Below, in pieces: positions 27,242-37,099 of a stretch of 64,000 nt of DNA. Made by a program: the position numbers and the translations under genes. The notes beneath the pieces are model-generated. The model saw nothing but the letters and a program-made list of their open reading frames with translations. It did not search any database and was not told the origin of the DNA. Where the stretch lies: contig NZ_KB894697.1 of NCBI RefSeq assembly GCF_000374565.1, forward strand, positions 55,390-119,389, given 5' to 3'. Positions within the stretch are counted from its first letter, which is position 1, and the number at the start of each line of letters is the position of its first letter. The DNA comes from Siminovitchia fordii DSM 16014 = CIP 108821 (GTDB lineage Bacteria; Bacillota; Bacilli; Bacillales; Bacillaceae_C).

Positions 27242-27599
27242 CTCCGTTACTGGGTGATCAGTAATTGGTTATATTACAAATCTATTACAATTATACTACA
27301 ATATGTTTAATGAGGAATTTGTCATATTTTGTAACGTGTGAAATATTATAAAACTTTTAATCAGTTTGTTCTTTTAAATCTCTTGTTTTTCTCATTCAAC
27401 CTTTAGTTACGTAGTAGGTGATCGGAATTTAATTCAGGAACGAACTTTTTCCAGGAAGTATAAGGAACAGGGATCTGCAAAAGCCGCAGGAAAGCAAAAT
27501 ATTAGCTGTCGTGTTTGGAAGCATGGTGAATACCAGGACAGACTTGAGTAAAGGAAATAGACAGATCTTTATAAGAGAATTTAGAAATATACGTTTAAA
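27242..27599. other. Intergenic region, no gene seen
   Basis: About 360 bp carrying the promoter of the L,D-transpeptidase gene and the leader of the next gene. No hairpin or repeat stood out. Confidence 0.3.
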
Positions 27600-28544
27600 A
27601 TGGTATTGGATCTAATGGAAAAGATACTTTATATGCTTATGTTGAAAGGAGAACAATATGAACAATCTTGGAAAGTATCACAAATGCCGCCGACAGTTGA
27701 AAAATTAAAAAAATTAGAGATGGATCTTGAAAAAGAAGGGTATTCTTTAGATAGGGATTTAGGCTTTATCTTACAGTCCGATTTCTTTGCATATGATGCT
27801 ACTCCTTATGATGTCATTACGTTTGCAAGTGCCGGTTGCGATGGAATACATTTCGGCTTGCTAACTGACTTTGGAACAGTATCTGATTTAGAGATTGCTT
27901 TTGTTGTATGCATAAGTCCAATGGATTTTGGTTCACAAATAAAGATTGTTGCGAGGAATTTAAGGGAGTTTATCAGCCTAATTTGTACATTGAAAGATGC
28001 AGCAAGTGTTTCTAACTTTAATTGTTTTAACGAAGAGGAAGAATATCTGCGTCTGCTCAAAGAACTAAAACAAGAGGAAAGTGAAAATGAGGAATATGCA
28101 GAAAGGGCTAACTATGTAGTGGAAAAGATAAAAGCCACTCTTGACTGCGAAATCATTGAGGATATCTATCAGTATGTAGAAAGAAAAGTAATACCAGAAA
28201 GAGAGCAACAAATAATTTTACCAACCCTTGATGGTATAGGAATAATAGCCATGGAAAACGTCAATAGCAAGCACACTATTTACAAACTTGAAGAGGATAT
28301 AAACATTAATCTGAGTGAAGTGAAATCCTTTTTTAATCATGAATCTACAGAAAGCAAACTGGCTTTCATACGGGATGCCCAATTTACTTTCTTGATATCA
28401 AATGGGATAGAGCTAAAAGAATTAGTCATGAATGAAATGACTAAATTAGGATTAAATGATGAAGTAGATAGATTAAGGAATATAGATCAGATTGATACCC
28501 TTGAAAGTGAAAGTTTTTCTACGAGTGCTTTTTTGGAATTATAA
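27600..28544 (+). CDS. Conserved hypothetical protein (SUKH/SMI1-like region possible)
   Basis: A soluble acidic protein of up to 314 residues. The centre (YDATPYDVITFASAGCDGIHFGLLTDFG ... VCISPMDFGSQIKIVARNLREFISLICTL) looks like a SMI1/KNR4-type fold used by bacterial immunity and sensor proteins, but I cannot assign a family firmly. The best ribosome site, AAAGGAG, points at ATG 27658, which is in another frame and stops after 17 codons. A frameshift near the N terminus, natural or from sequencing, is therefore possible. Confidence 0.6.
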   Translation: MVLDLMEKILYMLMLKGEQYEQSWKVSQMPPTVEKLKKLEMDLEKEGYSLDRDLGFILQSDFFAYDATPYDVITFASAGCDGIHFGLLTDFGTVSDLEIAFVVCISPMDFGSQIKIVARNLREFISLICTLKDAASVSNFNCFNEEEEYLRLLKELKQEESENEEYAERANYVVEKIKATLDCEIIEDIYQYVERKVIPEREQQIILPTLDGIGIIAMENVNSKHTIYKLEEDININLSEVKSFFNHESTESKLAFIRDAQFTFLISNGIELKELVMNEMTKLGLNDEVDRLRNIDQIDTLESESFSTSAFLEL

Positions 28545-28750
28545 ATGTATTCTTTTCCGACATACGTGAACTTCGCCATAAGTGATGGCAAAAAATCGGT
28601 GGATTATGTCATTGTCCCTTTTTCCTGGATTTTTATATTCTTCGCGATGTTCCAAAATGAATCAATGTTATTTGGGGAAGGAAACTTGGAAAGAACTGCA
28701 AACCAGCCTTATGCAACCTCTGATAAGAATTGAGCGGAAAGGTTGAAAAA

Positions 28751-28795
28751 ATCAGCTATAACCATTCTATGAGTTAAGGTTATAGCTGATTTTAT
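28751..28795. terminator. Bidirectional terminator
   Basis: ATCAGCTATAACC pairs perfectly with GGTTATAGCTGAT, followed by TTTTAT; A-run on the other side. Confidence 0.85.
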
Positions 28796-28822
28796 ATGTC
28801 ATAATAAAAACATTATCCGCCA

Positions 28823-29362
28823 TTATTTAAAAGCAGGAATTTTTTTCAATACGATACAGACCGGAATGGCGACAGCGATACCGATGACACTTTGCAAGAT
28901 ATCTCCGGGAATGGAGGTCAATGGTACAATCCAATTGCCATATATGATGCTTTCCCAAAGATAGTAGCCGGCGATCATAGGAGGTACGGAAAGGATAATT
29001 CCTATTAGGTTGTATACAATGTTGTTTCCTTTTCGACCTTTGGACCAGGCGATTTTCCCAACGATATAGCCCTGTAAGGCGCGTGTTAAAAAAGTGATGG
29101 GCGCCCACAATGCCCAACCTGATACCAGGTCAAACAATCCCATGCCGACAGCCCCGGCGAACGCTCCCTTTTTAGGACCAAATACAATGGCTGAAATGAA
29201 GAGCATGGCCGAGCCGAGGTGAACCAGGCCACCATTTATCGAAATAGGCAGTTTAATATTTAAAAGCATGGTGGCCACGAAGACGAGTGCCGTTAGCATG
29301 GCCGTCAGAATAAGATCAAATGTTTTAGTTTTGGAGCTGGAGTAGCTTGCAGTTCTTTCCAT
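28823..29362 (-). CDS. ECF transporter S component (vitamin uptake)
   Basis: A 179-residue protein with about five or six TM segments, in the ECF substrate-binding family. Typical marks are the N-terminal LILTAMLTALVFVATMLLNIKLP, GGLVHLGSAMLFISAIVFGPKKGAFAGAVGMGLFDLVSGWALWAP, and LTRALQGYIVGKIA. It would work with a shared EcfA1A2T module encoded elsewhere; the vitamin is unknown. A perfect 7-bp hairpin lies in the leader at 29385-29405. Confidence 0.85.
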   Translation of the reverse strand: MERTASYSSSKTKTFDLILTAMLTALVFVATMLLNIKLPISINGGLVHLGSAMLFISAIVFGPKKGAFAGAVGMGLFDLVSGWALWAPITFLTRALQGYIVGKIAWSKGRKGNNIVYNLIGIILSVPPMIAGYYLWESIIYGNWIVPLTSIPGDILQSVIGIAVAIPVCIVLKKIPAFK

Positions 29363-29384
29363 CTTGCAGACCTTCTTTCTTGAT

Positions 29385-29405
29385 AGACAACGCTCCTGGT
29401 TGTCT
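29385..29405 (-). promoter_or_regulatory. Leader hairpin of the ECF S component gene
   Basis: AGACAAC and GTTGTCT flank a 7-base loop, 23 bases upstream of the start codon. It could be part of a leader regulator, but no known riboswitch consensus was recognised. Confidence 0.35.
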
Positions 29406-29645
29406 GTTTCTTTGGATTTATTGATACTTTAGCAAATGAGTGGTCTCTTTAAAAGTGTCACTTTCTTAAAAATTAAAGGGGTCAGAATTGAGGTTAGTCA
29501 TGGAAGGACTACCAGGAACAAAATAAAGGCCTTGTTTTTCATTTTAACCAGAATAATCACAGTAAAATATTGTCATGTATGTTTCTCTGGAAAAAACTAA
29601 GAATCTTTACTAACATGTTAGGAAATCGTAAGAGGAGTGATTTAT

Positions 29646-30671
29646 GTGACGATTCTCAATCAGCAAATCATTCTAGCTGAAAGGCCTAAGGGAATGCCGG
29701 ACACCCGTACTTTTAAAATCGTAGAAAAAAATGTAGAAGAGCTGGAAAAAGGCCAAGTATTAATTAAAACCCTATTGGTTTCTGTTGACCCATACATGAG
29801 AGGCAGGATGCAGGATGAGGAATCTTACATTGAGCCTTATGAAGTCGGCCAAGTAATTGAAGGCGGAGCCATCGGAGAAGTCATTGAGTCCAAATCAGAC
29901 CAATTCAAACAAGGCGATGTGGTGATCGGCATGTTCGGCTGGCAGAAATATTATGCTGCCAATGAAAAGGAAATACGTAAGATTGATCCGTCACTTGCTC
30001 CGATATCAACACATTTAGGAATATTGGGATTGACCGGGTTGACGGCATACTTTGGTTTGCTCGACATTGGCAAGCCTAAAAAAGGTGAAACGGTGGTCAT
30101 CTCTGGAGCAGCAGGGGCTGTCGGATCCTCCGTTGGACAAATAGCAAAAATCAAAGGCGCACGGGTTGTGGGGATTGCAGGTTCCGATGAAAAAATCAGT
30201 TATTTGAAAAAGGAATTGGGTTTTGACGAAGGAATCAACTATCGAACGGTAAAAGATATGGCAAGTGAAATCAGACTCAAGTGTCCGGATGGTGTGGACG
30301 TATATTTTGATAATGTTGGAGGAGAAATCTCTGATGCTGTTTTAACCCAGTTAAATCGATTTGCACGGATCCCGGTTTGCGGAGCCATTTCTTCCTACAA
30401 TCTGGAAGAAGCGGATATCGGGCCGCGGGTACAGGGAACGCTTATTAAGAAAAGTGCATTGATGCAAGGGTTTACGGCAGGAAATTATTCAGATCGTTTC
30501 CCTGAGGGAGCGAAGCAGCTCGCCCAATGGCTGCAAGAGGGGAAACTTAAATATCGTGAAACCATTAAGGCAGGTTTTGAAAATATTCCGAGTGCCTTCT
30601 TGGATTTGTTCAAAGGAAATAATATTGGCAAGCTACTCGTAAAAGTTTCTGAGCGCCAATATGAAGATTAA
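29646..30671 (+). CDS. NADP-dependent zinc-independent MDR oxidoreductase (YfmJ/CurA-like)
   Basis: A 341-residue medium-chain reductase that reduces double bonds of enones or alkenals with NADPH in this family. Seen: SVDPYMRGRM near the N terminus, GGAIGEVIESKSDQFKQGDVV, the cofactor motif GAAGAVGSSVGQIAKIKGARVVGIAGS, YFDNVGG and PVCGAISSYN. No structural-zinc cysteines. GTG 29646 has AAGAGGAG 8 bases upstream; GTG 29637 lies within that site. Confidence 0.9.
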   Translation: MTILNQQIILAERPKGMPDTRTFKIVEKNVEELEKGQVLIKTLLVSVDPYMRGRMQDEESYIEPYEVGQVIEGGAIGEVIESKSDQFKQGDVVIGMFGWQKYYAANEKEIRKIDPSLAPISTHLGILGLTGLTAYFGLLDIGKPKKGETVVISGAAGAVGSSVGQIAKIKGARVVGIAGSDEKISYLKKELGFDEGINYRTVKDMASEIRLKCPDGVDVYFDNVGGEISDAVLTQLNRFARIPVCGAISSYNLEEADIGPRVQGTLIKKSALMQGFTAGNYSDRFPEGAKQLAQWLQEGKLKYRETIKAGFENIPSAFLDLFKGNNIGKLLVKVSERQYED

Positions 30672-30709
30672 GACCACATTCAAGATACTCCGCTGATAAA
30701 TAAGGAAAA

Positions 30710-30746
30710 AAAATCACTATCCAGCCTAGGCAGGATAGTGATTTTC
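30710..30746. terminator. Bidirectional terminator
   Basis: AAAATCACTATCC pairs perfectly with GGATAGTGATTTT; A-run before it. Confidence 0.85.
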
Positions 30747-30853
30747 TAAAATGATTTATATCAAATAAGCAAACGTACCTTGGTGTATGATGGTAGGTTG
30801 ATTTTTTGTGTTGAGGGATTTCTTGACAATAGGTACGCAGCTTATGTGATCGT

Positions 30854-32383
30854 TTAATTTCGGACGAGATAATCAAAAGCACCTAAGGCAGCAGTCGCTC
30901 CCGATCCCATTGAAATGATGATTTGCTTATAGGCGCTGTCAGTACAGTCGCCTGCTGCAAACACACCGGGAATGTTAGTGGCGCCTTTTTTGTCTACTAC
31001 AATTTCACCCATTCTTGTGCGTTCAACTGTATCGTCCAGCCAATCGGTATTTGGTACAAGCCCAATTTGTACAAAGACACCTTGCAATTCTACATGGTGT
31101 TCTTCTCCAGACTCACGGTCGACGTAGGTGATGCCATTGACTTTATCTGTGCCGGTAATTTCCTTAGTTTGTGCGTTTTTGATCACTTTTACATTTGGAA
31201 GGCTGTGCAGGCGGTCCTGCAAGACAGAGTCAGCTTTTAACTCCGGAGCAAATTCAAGGACCGTTACATGCTTCACAATTCCAGCCAGATCAATGGCCGC
31301 TTCAATACCGGAATTACCTCCGCCAATGACGGCTACGTGTTTTCCTTCAAACAATGGTCCGTCACAGTGAGGGCAGTAGGCGACCCCTTTGTTCTTGAAT
31401 TCAGCTTCGCCAGGGACGCCGACATTGCGCCAGCGGGCACCTGTAGAAAGGATCACTGTTTTGCTCTTAAGAACAGCCCCGTTTTCCAATTCAACTTCAA
31501 TGAGATCCTTCTTCTCCAAACCTTTCGCACGCTGTGAACTCATAATATCCACATTGTACTGTTTCACGTGTTCTTCAAGGCTTGCTGCAAGCTTGGGACC
31601 TTCTGTATGCTTCACACTGATAAAGTTCTCAATGCCTAGGGTATCCATAATCTGGCCGCCAAAGCGTTCAGCTACAACGCCTGTCCGAATGCCTTTCCGA
31701 GCGGCATAGACCGCTGCACTCGCTCCGGCGGGACCGCCCCCAACCACTAAGACATCAAATGGGTCTTTGGCGGAGAGCTCGGCGGGATCCACTGTACTGC
31801 CCAACTTTGCAAGGATCTCTTCGAGTGACATACGGCCGCTGCCGAAGGCTTCACCATTCAAGAGAACGGTTGGCACAGCCATGACGCCTTTGCTTTCCAC
31901 TTCATCTTTAAAAGCCGCCCCGTCAATCATCGTGTGGGTGATGCCGGGATTGAGAACGCTCATCACGTTAAGTGCTTGGACAACATCAGGACAGTTGTTG
32001 CAGCTGAGGCTCACGTATGTTTCAAAGTGATAGTCGCCTTGCAGGCTCTTCACCTGGTCGATGATCTTCTGCTCAACTTTTGGAGCACGCCCGCTCACTT
32101 GAAGTAAAGCCAAAACAAAGGAGGTAAATTCGTGACCGAGAGGGATACCGGCAAATGTGATCCCGGTATCTTCTCCCATACGATTGACACTGAAGCTTGG
32201 TGTTCTTTCCAATGTTGCTTTCTCTACTTTTATTTTGGATGACATGGCTGTCAGTTCATCCATCAAAGCCAGCATGTCCTTTGAAAAATCATCGGTTCCT
32301 ACACTGACTTTTAACAGTACATCGTTTTCCATCAGTTGTAGATATTGTCTGAGTTGTTCCTTAATATCAGCATCCAGTATCAT
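30854..32383 (-). CDS. ahpF: Alkyl hydroperoxide reductase subunit F
   Basis: A 509-residue NADH:peroxiredoxin reductase that recharges AhpC. The N-terminal double thioredoxin-like domain carries the redox pair in SLSCNNCPD (near residue 130); the FAD fold is [21 protein letters not shown], followed by the second redox pair [11 protein letters not shown], the NADH fold [18 protein letters not shown] and the closing [10 protein letters not shown]. Full length for the family. It lies 12 bp after ahpC and shares its promoter. Confidence 0.97.
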   Translation of the reverse strand: MILDADIKEQLRQYLQLMENDVLLKVSVGTDDFSKDMLALMDELTAMSSKIKVEKATLERTPSFSVNRMGEDTGITFAGIPLGHEFTSFVLALLQVSGRAPKVEQKIIDQVKSLQGDYHFETYVSLSCNNCPDVVQALNVMSVLNPGITHTMIDGAAFKDEVESKGVMAVPTVLLNGEAFGSGRMSLEEILAKLGSTVDPAELSAKDPFDVLVVGGGPAGASAAVYAARKGIRTGVVAERFGGQIMDTLGIENFISVKHTEGPKLAASLEEHVKQYNVDIMSSQRAKGLEKKDLIEVELENGAVLKSKTVILSTGARWRNVGVPGEAEFKNKGVAYCPHCDGPLFEGKHVAVIGGGNSGIEAAIDLAGIVKHVTVLEFAPELKADSVLQDRLHSLPNVKVIKNAQTKEITGTDKVNGITYVDRESGEEHHVELQGVFVQIGLVPNTDWLDDTVERTRMGEIVVDKKGATNIPGVFAAGDCTDSAYKQIIISMGSGATAALGAFDYLVRN

Positions 32384-32395
32384 TTATAGCACTCC

Positions 32396-32959
32396 TTAAA
32401 TTTTACCTACAAGATCAAGGCTTGGCTTAAGAGTTTCGGAGCCTTCTTTCCATTTTGCAGGGCAAACTTCGCCAGGATTGTTGCGAACATATTGTGCGGC
32501 TTTAATTTTGTCAATGAGGACACTTGCATCACGGCCAATGCCATCTGCATTGATTTCAACCGCTTGGACGACACCGTCCGGGTCGATGATAAACGTACCG
32601 CGGTCTGCACGGCCTTCCTCTTCAACAAATACATCAAACATGCGGGAAAGCTTGTGTGCAGGGTCACCGATCATTGTATAAGTAATTTTACCGATAGCTT
32701 CGGATGTATCGTGCCATGCTTTATGTGTAAAATGAGAATCTCTTGATACTGAGAAAACTTCTACCCCAAGGTCCTGAAGAGCAGGATATTGGTCTTGCAG
32801 GTCTTCAAGTTCGGTCGGGCAGACGAAAGTGAAGTCCGCAGGATAGAAACAAACGACACTCCAGTGACCTTTGAAATCTTCATCGGTAACATCGATGAAC
32901 TCGCCGTTTCTGTATGCTTGTGCTGTGAATGGTTCTACTTCTTTTCCAATGAGAGACAT
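32396..32959 (-). CDS. ahpC: Alkyl hydroperoxide reductase subunit C (peroxiredoxin)
   Basis: A 187-residue typical 2-Cys peroxiredoxin. Peroxidatic Cys47 is in [17 protein letters not shown] and the resolving Cys near 166 in GEVCPAKW. It reduces peroxides and is recycled by AhpF, encoded immediately after it. First gene of the operon, with an AGGAGG site before ATG 32959 and a PerR-like box about 75 bp upstream. Confidence 0.97.
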   Translation of the reverse strand: MSLIGKEVEPFTAQAYRNGEFIDVTDEDFKGHWSVVCFYPADFTFVCPTELEDLQDQYPALQDLGVEVFSVSRDSHFTHKAWHDTSEAIGKITYTMIGDPAHKLSRMFDVFVEEEGRADRGTFIIDPDGVVQAVEINADGIGRDASVLIDKIKAAQYVRNNPGEVCPAKWKEGSETLKPSLDLVGKI

Positions 32960-33032
32960 AACTAAAATTCCTCCTAAATACTTTTATAGATAGCTTACTT
33001 CTTAGGCACCACTATCTATATAAATTGTTAAT

Positions 33033-33047
33033 TTATAATTGTTATTA
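33033..33047 (-). promoter_or_regulatory. PerR-like box upstream of ahpCF
   Basis: TTATAATTGTTATTA matches the PerR consensus TTATAATNATTATAA at 12 of 14 fixed positions and lies in the promoter region of ahpC. Peroxide-dependent derepression is known for ahpCF in Bacillus. Confidence 0.7.
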
Positions 33048-33060
33048 TATAGGATGAGTT

Positions 33061-33415
33061 ATCAATGTCAAGAGATAAATTAAAATTATTTTAAATAGAT
33101 TATGATTGTTCCCAGTTTTGTAAGGGTATCCATATTAGTTGATATACATGGATTCATATAAGTAAAGGGTATAATTAAAAACAGAATAAAGAGATATATT
33201 AATGAGATTATTCCTACTCAATTGATAATTGAGCCTAATGACTGTCTGAACCAAATATACTCTTTTAGTTAAAACTAGTCAGCGATTCATTTTCATTCTA
33301 TATGAATCTGTTGTTATCAGAAGACTTGGAATTTCAAGTTATATATTGTGTTATTATGAACTTATAAAACTGAGTTAACTATTTAAGTAGGGGGCCCAAG
33401 GGGGAGCAGGCGGGG
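33061..33415. other. Intergenic A+T-rich region
   Basis: No gene or clear structure seen; it precedes the decayed CBS-domain gene. Confidence 0.3.
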
Positions 33416-33780
33416 ATGAAATTTAAAGACATGGGTATCTAAAACGTGCATATTGATATCGACGATTCTTTGGATAAAGTAATGAATTTATTCTTCGGCA
33501 GCAACCGGCTCTGGCTTCCGGTAACAACGGGTAGCGAACTTCTGAGCATTTTATCTTTGGAAAAGTGTCTAAAATAGATGGACATTTTACTGAGGAAGTC
33601 GACAGGGATATTAAAACGGCAGATATTGATGATGAAATTATGCAATATATTAATGCTGAACAGCCCATCATACCGTTGCACAGAAAAAATGAATTTGTCG
33701 GTTTTGTTGATATGCACTATGTACAGAGTTACTTTCAGACTTTTGAATCCTATAAACAGAAACCCCAGACTTATACATAA
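33416..33780 (+). pseudogene. Decayed CBS-domain protein (regulator N terminus?)
   Basis: ATG 33416 opens MKFKDMGI and then hits an in-frame TAA at 33440; the frame continues NVHIDIDDSLDKVMNLFFGSNRLWLPVTT. A frameshift near 33545 then leads into HFIFGKVSKIDGHFTEEVDRD ... EQPIIPLHRKNEFVGFVDMHYVQSYF. This is the layout of a tandem CBS pair as found at the start of some sigma-54-dependent activators, but the central domains are missing. At least two lesions make it non-functional. Confidence 0.55.
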
Positions 33781-34087
33781 TATCCGATTTACCATTGATT
33801 TCAAACTGTACAAAAAAAGCCAGTGCGACAATTGCAAAAAATGTAATTGCTTTCAACAAACCTACCAAATAACTCCTGCAGTCTATCTGAACCGAATCAA
33901 GTTCATGTAAGTCATGAACTCCCTCCATGTCTATTTCCTGATTTACGCTTGGACTGTTCAATATGACATTCTCTTTTACATGAGCTTCCGCTTTCAAAAA
34001 TCTCATCTCCTTCATTGTACCGTCTGGCAACTTCAGTGAAGAACGTTCCCATTCCTTATATGGGAGCATCCTTCTAAACAACAACAC
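33668..34087 (-). pseudogene. Probable fragment of a membrane transporter
   Basis: The frame includes SYLVGLLKAITFFAIVALAFFVQFEINGKSDIM, which resembles the first TM segment of YjiH-like nucleoside-gate proteins, but the remainder of such a protein is absent and the end runs antisense into the CBS pseudogene. No good ribosome site. Identity is tentative. Confidence 0.3.
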
Positions 34088-34142
34088 GTCCTGCTCGGTC
34101 CGCTTCTAAGGAGAGTTTTTTATTCTGCCTCGAGGACTTGCA

Positions 34143-34375
34143 TTAAGATCGGGTCACCTTCCCTCCGTTGACTGGTGCCATATCTTGTGAACAGGTTGAA
34201 CAAGCGACTATCAGTTCATCCAATGCTTTCAAACGGATATAATCAACAGGATTGGATAATGGTTCTTCAATGATGTAATCACCTTCCGCATTCAGTACAT
34301 TGTTCATAAACCAGTTGATGGGGTCAGGGACGGGGCGATTTCCCAATCTATATTTGGCCAGTGCCCTTTAGAAAA
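34143..34375 (-). pseudogene. C-terminal fragment of a DUF1989 (urea carboxylase-associated) protein
   Basis: The minus strand reads ALAKYRLGNRPVPDPINWFMN ... EEPLSNPVDYIRLKALDELIVACSTCSQDMAPVNGG, the recognisable end of DUF1989 proteins, which normally exceed 190 residues. The N-terminal part and start are missing. Together with the two neighbours it marks a degraded nitrogen-metabolism cluster. Confidence 0.6.
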
Positions 34376-34405
34376 ACACTATCATAGCGGTTTTTATTAA
34401 TTAAA

Positions 34406-34436
34406 AGGCAAAAATGCCTTGGATGCATTTTTGCCT
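34406..34436. terminator. Terminator-like hairpin
   Basis: AGGCAAAAATGC pairs perfectly with GCATTTTTGCCT around a 7-base loop. Confidence 0.6.
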
Positions 34437-34504
34437 GGTCATATTGATAAAATTTTAACACCTGCTAATATTGTAAATAGTGAAATGACTGGCAGAGAAA
34501 GGTG

Positions 34505-35665
34505 ATGGATATCGTGGTAAACGAAGAAAGAGCTATCAAGTTTCTACAGGATCTTATCCAAATAGAGAGTGTCAACCCTCCGGGAAATGAACTTGGGGTA
34601 GCCGAAGCTATAGCTGGACATGTTAAAAATCCAGGGTTATCTTGTGAAATTAAACCTTTTTCCGAAAATAGAGCAAATATGATTGTTCGTTTAGAGGGAA
34701 AAGATTCAAGTCGGCCTCCGCTCATTTTCAACGGTCATCTTGATACAGTGCCAATTGGAGACAATTTATGGGAACATCCTCCTTTTTCCGGAAATATGGT
34801 GGACGGAAAAATATATGGACGGGGCGCTTGCGATATGAAAGGTGGCGTTGCTGCACTGATAGAAGCCATGATCTGTTTAAAGGAAGCAGGGGAAGAACTT
34901 GAACACGATGTAATTTTTATCGGAACCGCCGGAGAAGAAGTTGATTGCGTTGGTGCCAAAATGATGGTTGAGGAAGACATACTTAAAAAAGCAGGGGCAA
35001 TGGTAATTGCGGAGCCTAGTAATGGAAGGGTTTTCACAGCTCATAAAGGTGTATTGTGGCTTGAAATAAAACTTTTTGGAAAAACGGCCCACGCTTCCAT
35101 GCCTGACCAGGGAATAAATGCGATTATCCATATGAGTGAATTGATTGAGAGACTGAAGAAGTTTACTTTTTATGCTGAAGAGCATGGGTTGTTAGGAAAA
35201 CCATCACTTACTGTAAGTACGATAGAAGGTGGTGTAAAAACAAACGTAGTTCCCGACCAGTGTAGAATAACATTGGATATACGGACAGTTCCGGGGATGA
35301 AGCATGAAAAAATCATCCATCAAATCAGCGAATTACTGGAGGAACTCAAAGCTGAAATTAAAAACTTCCAACCTGAATTAAATGTTCTGAATAATTTGCC
35401 GGCACTTGAAAATATGAAAAACGATTCCTTTGTTCGCCTGTGCCTGGAAGTGAATCAGGAATTATATAACATGAAGCCGGAAGAAAAAGGCGCCAATTAT
35501 TATACGGATGCCTCCATTTTCTTCCCGCAGCTAAAACTTCCAACAGTTATATACGGTCCGGGCAACGAGAAGCTTGCCCATCAACCAAATGAATATGTTG
35601 AAGTAAAAAAATACATTCAAGCTATAGAGTACTATGTGGAACTTGCTAGAAGATATAGCTCTTAG
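34505..35665 (+). CDS. M20-family metallopeptidase/deacylase (ArgE/DapE-like)
   Basis: A 386-residue zinc hydrolase of the ArgE/DapE/ACY1 group, which removes acyl groups from amino acids. Metal and catalytic motifs are visible: NGHLDTVP (metal His, catalytic Asp), GRGACDMKGG (bridging Asp), GTAGEEVDCVGA (general-base Glu, metal Glu), and GPGNEKLAHQPNEYV (C-terminal metal His). The dimerisation lid has GKTAHASMPDQGINAI. Starts at GTG 34502, ATG 34505 or GTG 34514 are all possible; the last has the best spacing from AAGGTG. Substrate unknown. Confidence 0.88.
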   Translation: MDIVVNEERAIKFLQDLIQIESVNPPGNELGVAEAIAGHVKNPGLSCEIKPFSENRANMIVRLEGKDSSRPPLIFNGHLDTVPIGDNLWEHPPFSGNMVDGKIYGRGACDMKGGVAALIEAMICLKEAGEELEHDVIFIGTAGEEVDCVGAKMMVEEDILKKAGAMVIAEPSNGRVFTAHKGVLWLEIKLFGKTAHASMPDQGINAIIHMSELIERLKKFTFYAEEHGLLGKPSLTVSTIEGGVKTNVVPDQCRITLDIRTVPGMKHEKIIHQISELLEELKAEIKNFQPELNVLNNLPALENMKNDSFVRLCLEVNQELYNMKPEEKGANYYTDASIFFPQLKLPTVIYGPGNEKLAHQPNEYVEVKKYIQAIEYYVELARRYSS

Positions 35666-35703
35666 GGGTAAAATAAATATTGTGTTGAAATTCTAAACGT
35701 CGA

Positions 35704-35739
35704 AAGCAGGCTGAAATTATGTGATGTGGCCTGTTTTTT
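35704..35739 (+). terminator. Terminator after the M20 gene
   Basis: CAGGC pairs with GCCTG across a 17-base loop, followed by six T. Confidence 0.6.
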
Positions 35740-35913
35740 GTTGTGAAAAAACCAGATATATAGATGTAATCTTAAATATTACTCTCCAAAGTGGAATATT
35801 AATCAAGTTAGTTTTTAAACTTGTTGTTATAATAAGGGGTGTCCCAGCTAAGAAAGTAAATTGTCAATTAGACAAGAAGCTGGCAGCAGATTACCAAGGA
35901 GTTGCACATTCAA

Positions 35914-37089
35914 ATGAACCAAAAAGATATAGCCAACATTCGGAAACAATTCAAACTTGATAATGATTTATTACAGATCACCGATATTTTTAATGTTTAC
36001 ATAAGAAAAGAAAGCAGTGACATTTATCATCAAGAGAGCCAGCCTTTTTCCATGCTGGAGCGGGAGCAGCAGGAGCTGTTCATGAATAATTTCAAAAAGG
36101 TACTGACAGGTCAATTGGACGTGAAGTTATTTGAAGTGAAATTTCAGGATCAGGCGGAAGATCATACCCGGCATATTCTTCATGATGGTCTTCAAGCTGA
36201 TGATGTGGAAGATTGGAAGGAACAGATGCTTCTTATCGTTGAAAAAATGTTTAAGGATGTTCAGTATGAAAAGGACATGGTCGTCACTTTCATTCGCGGC
36301 GAATATTTTAAACCGACAAAAAGAAGCAGTGAGGAAGCGGAAGTGAGTGACCGGGATGAGGTGTATACAAACTCTTTTATCCTCTGCAGCATCAATCAAA
36401 CGGAGCAGCCGAAAAGAACATTGGTGTTTGATTATATTGAAAAGGAATTTAAGTCAAGCGTTGTGGTCGACTCCATTATCAATCTGGCATCTCCAAAAGC
36501 AGGATTTTTATTTCCAAGCTTCACAGACAATTCGGCTGATATAAACCGCGTACTATACTCGGCGGGAAAAGCGAATAAACCTGATGAGCACTTTATCGAG
36601 GATGTGTTGAACGGAGAAGAGATCATGACTGCCCAGGAAGACAAAGCTGTATTTGAATTTGTCGTAAATGAAGTGGTAGGTGGTCAGGTGGATACTCATA
36701 CGCTTTCCAATGTATATGAAGAAATAAACCGGATGATGGATGAAGACGAAGAGGAGGAGGAAGTCACTCCTACATTGGATTATAAAGACGTGGAACGTGT
36801 TTTAAAGGTGAGCGGAGTGGAAGACGTCAATGCGGATAAAGTTGAAATGGCCTTTCAGAAAGTTGTTGATGACGAAAAGTACGAGCTTAAGGCTAGCAGC
36901 ATTGTCCCAAAATATACATCGAAATCTATCAAAATCGAAACCAAGGTCGCAAATATTTCGATCAGCCCGAAAGACCTGAAATATGTGAGACAAGTCAACT
37001 TCAACGGCAAGCGCTGCTTAATGATTGAGGTTGATGAAGACACCATGATCGAAGGTTTTAAATTGATCCCGGAGGCATCGTTGGGATAA
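35914..37089 (+). CDS. DUF4317-family protein
   Basis: A 391-residue cytoplasmic protein of a Firmicutes family with no known function. It begins MNQKDIANIRKQFKLDNDLLQITDIFNVYI, the conserved start of the family, which sets ATG 35914; the TTG at 35902 touches the AAGGAG site. The sequence is rich in acidic residues (MDEDEEEEEV near residue 285). Its last 33 codons recur almost unchanged at 39069-39167, the border of the inserted segment that follows. Confidence 0.85.
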   Translation: MNQKDIANIRKQFKLDNDLLQITDIFNVYIRKESSDIYHQESQPFSMLEREQQELFMNNFKKVLTGQLDVKLFEVKFQDQAEDHTRHILHDGLQADDVEDWKEQMLLIVEKMFKDVQYEKDMVVTFIRGEYFKPTKRSSEEAEVSDRDEVYTNSFILCSINQTEQPKRTLVFDYIEKEFKSSVVVDSIINLASPKAGFLFPSFTDNSADINRVLYSAGKANKPDEHFIEDVLNGEEIMTAQEDKAVFEFVVNEVVGGQVDTHTLSNVYEEINRMMDEDEEEEEVTPTLDYKDVERVLKVSGVEDVNADKVEMAFQKVVDDEKYELKASSIVPKYTSKSIKIETKVANISISPKDLKYVRQVNFNGKRCLMIEVDEDTMIEGFKLIPEASLG

Positions 37090-37099
37090 AGGCCATGAA
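36991..37099 (+). repeat. Direct repeat, left copy (3' end of the DUF4317 gene)
   Basis: From CAAGTCAACTTCAACGGC to just past the stop codon, this matches 39069-39177 with about two differences; the offset is exactly 2,078 bp. It looks like the attL/attR-type duplication created when an element integrates at the 3' end of a gene. Confidence 0.8.

Noticed and set aside
28545..28733. 62-codon frame directly after the hypothetical gene
   Set aside because: Starts at the base after the stop but has no ribosome site, no recognisable family and low coding character.
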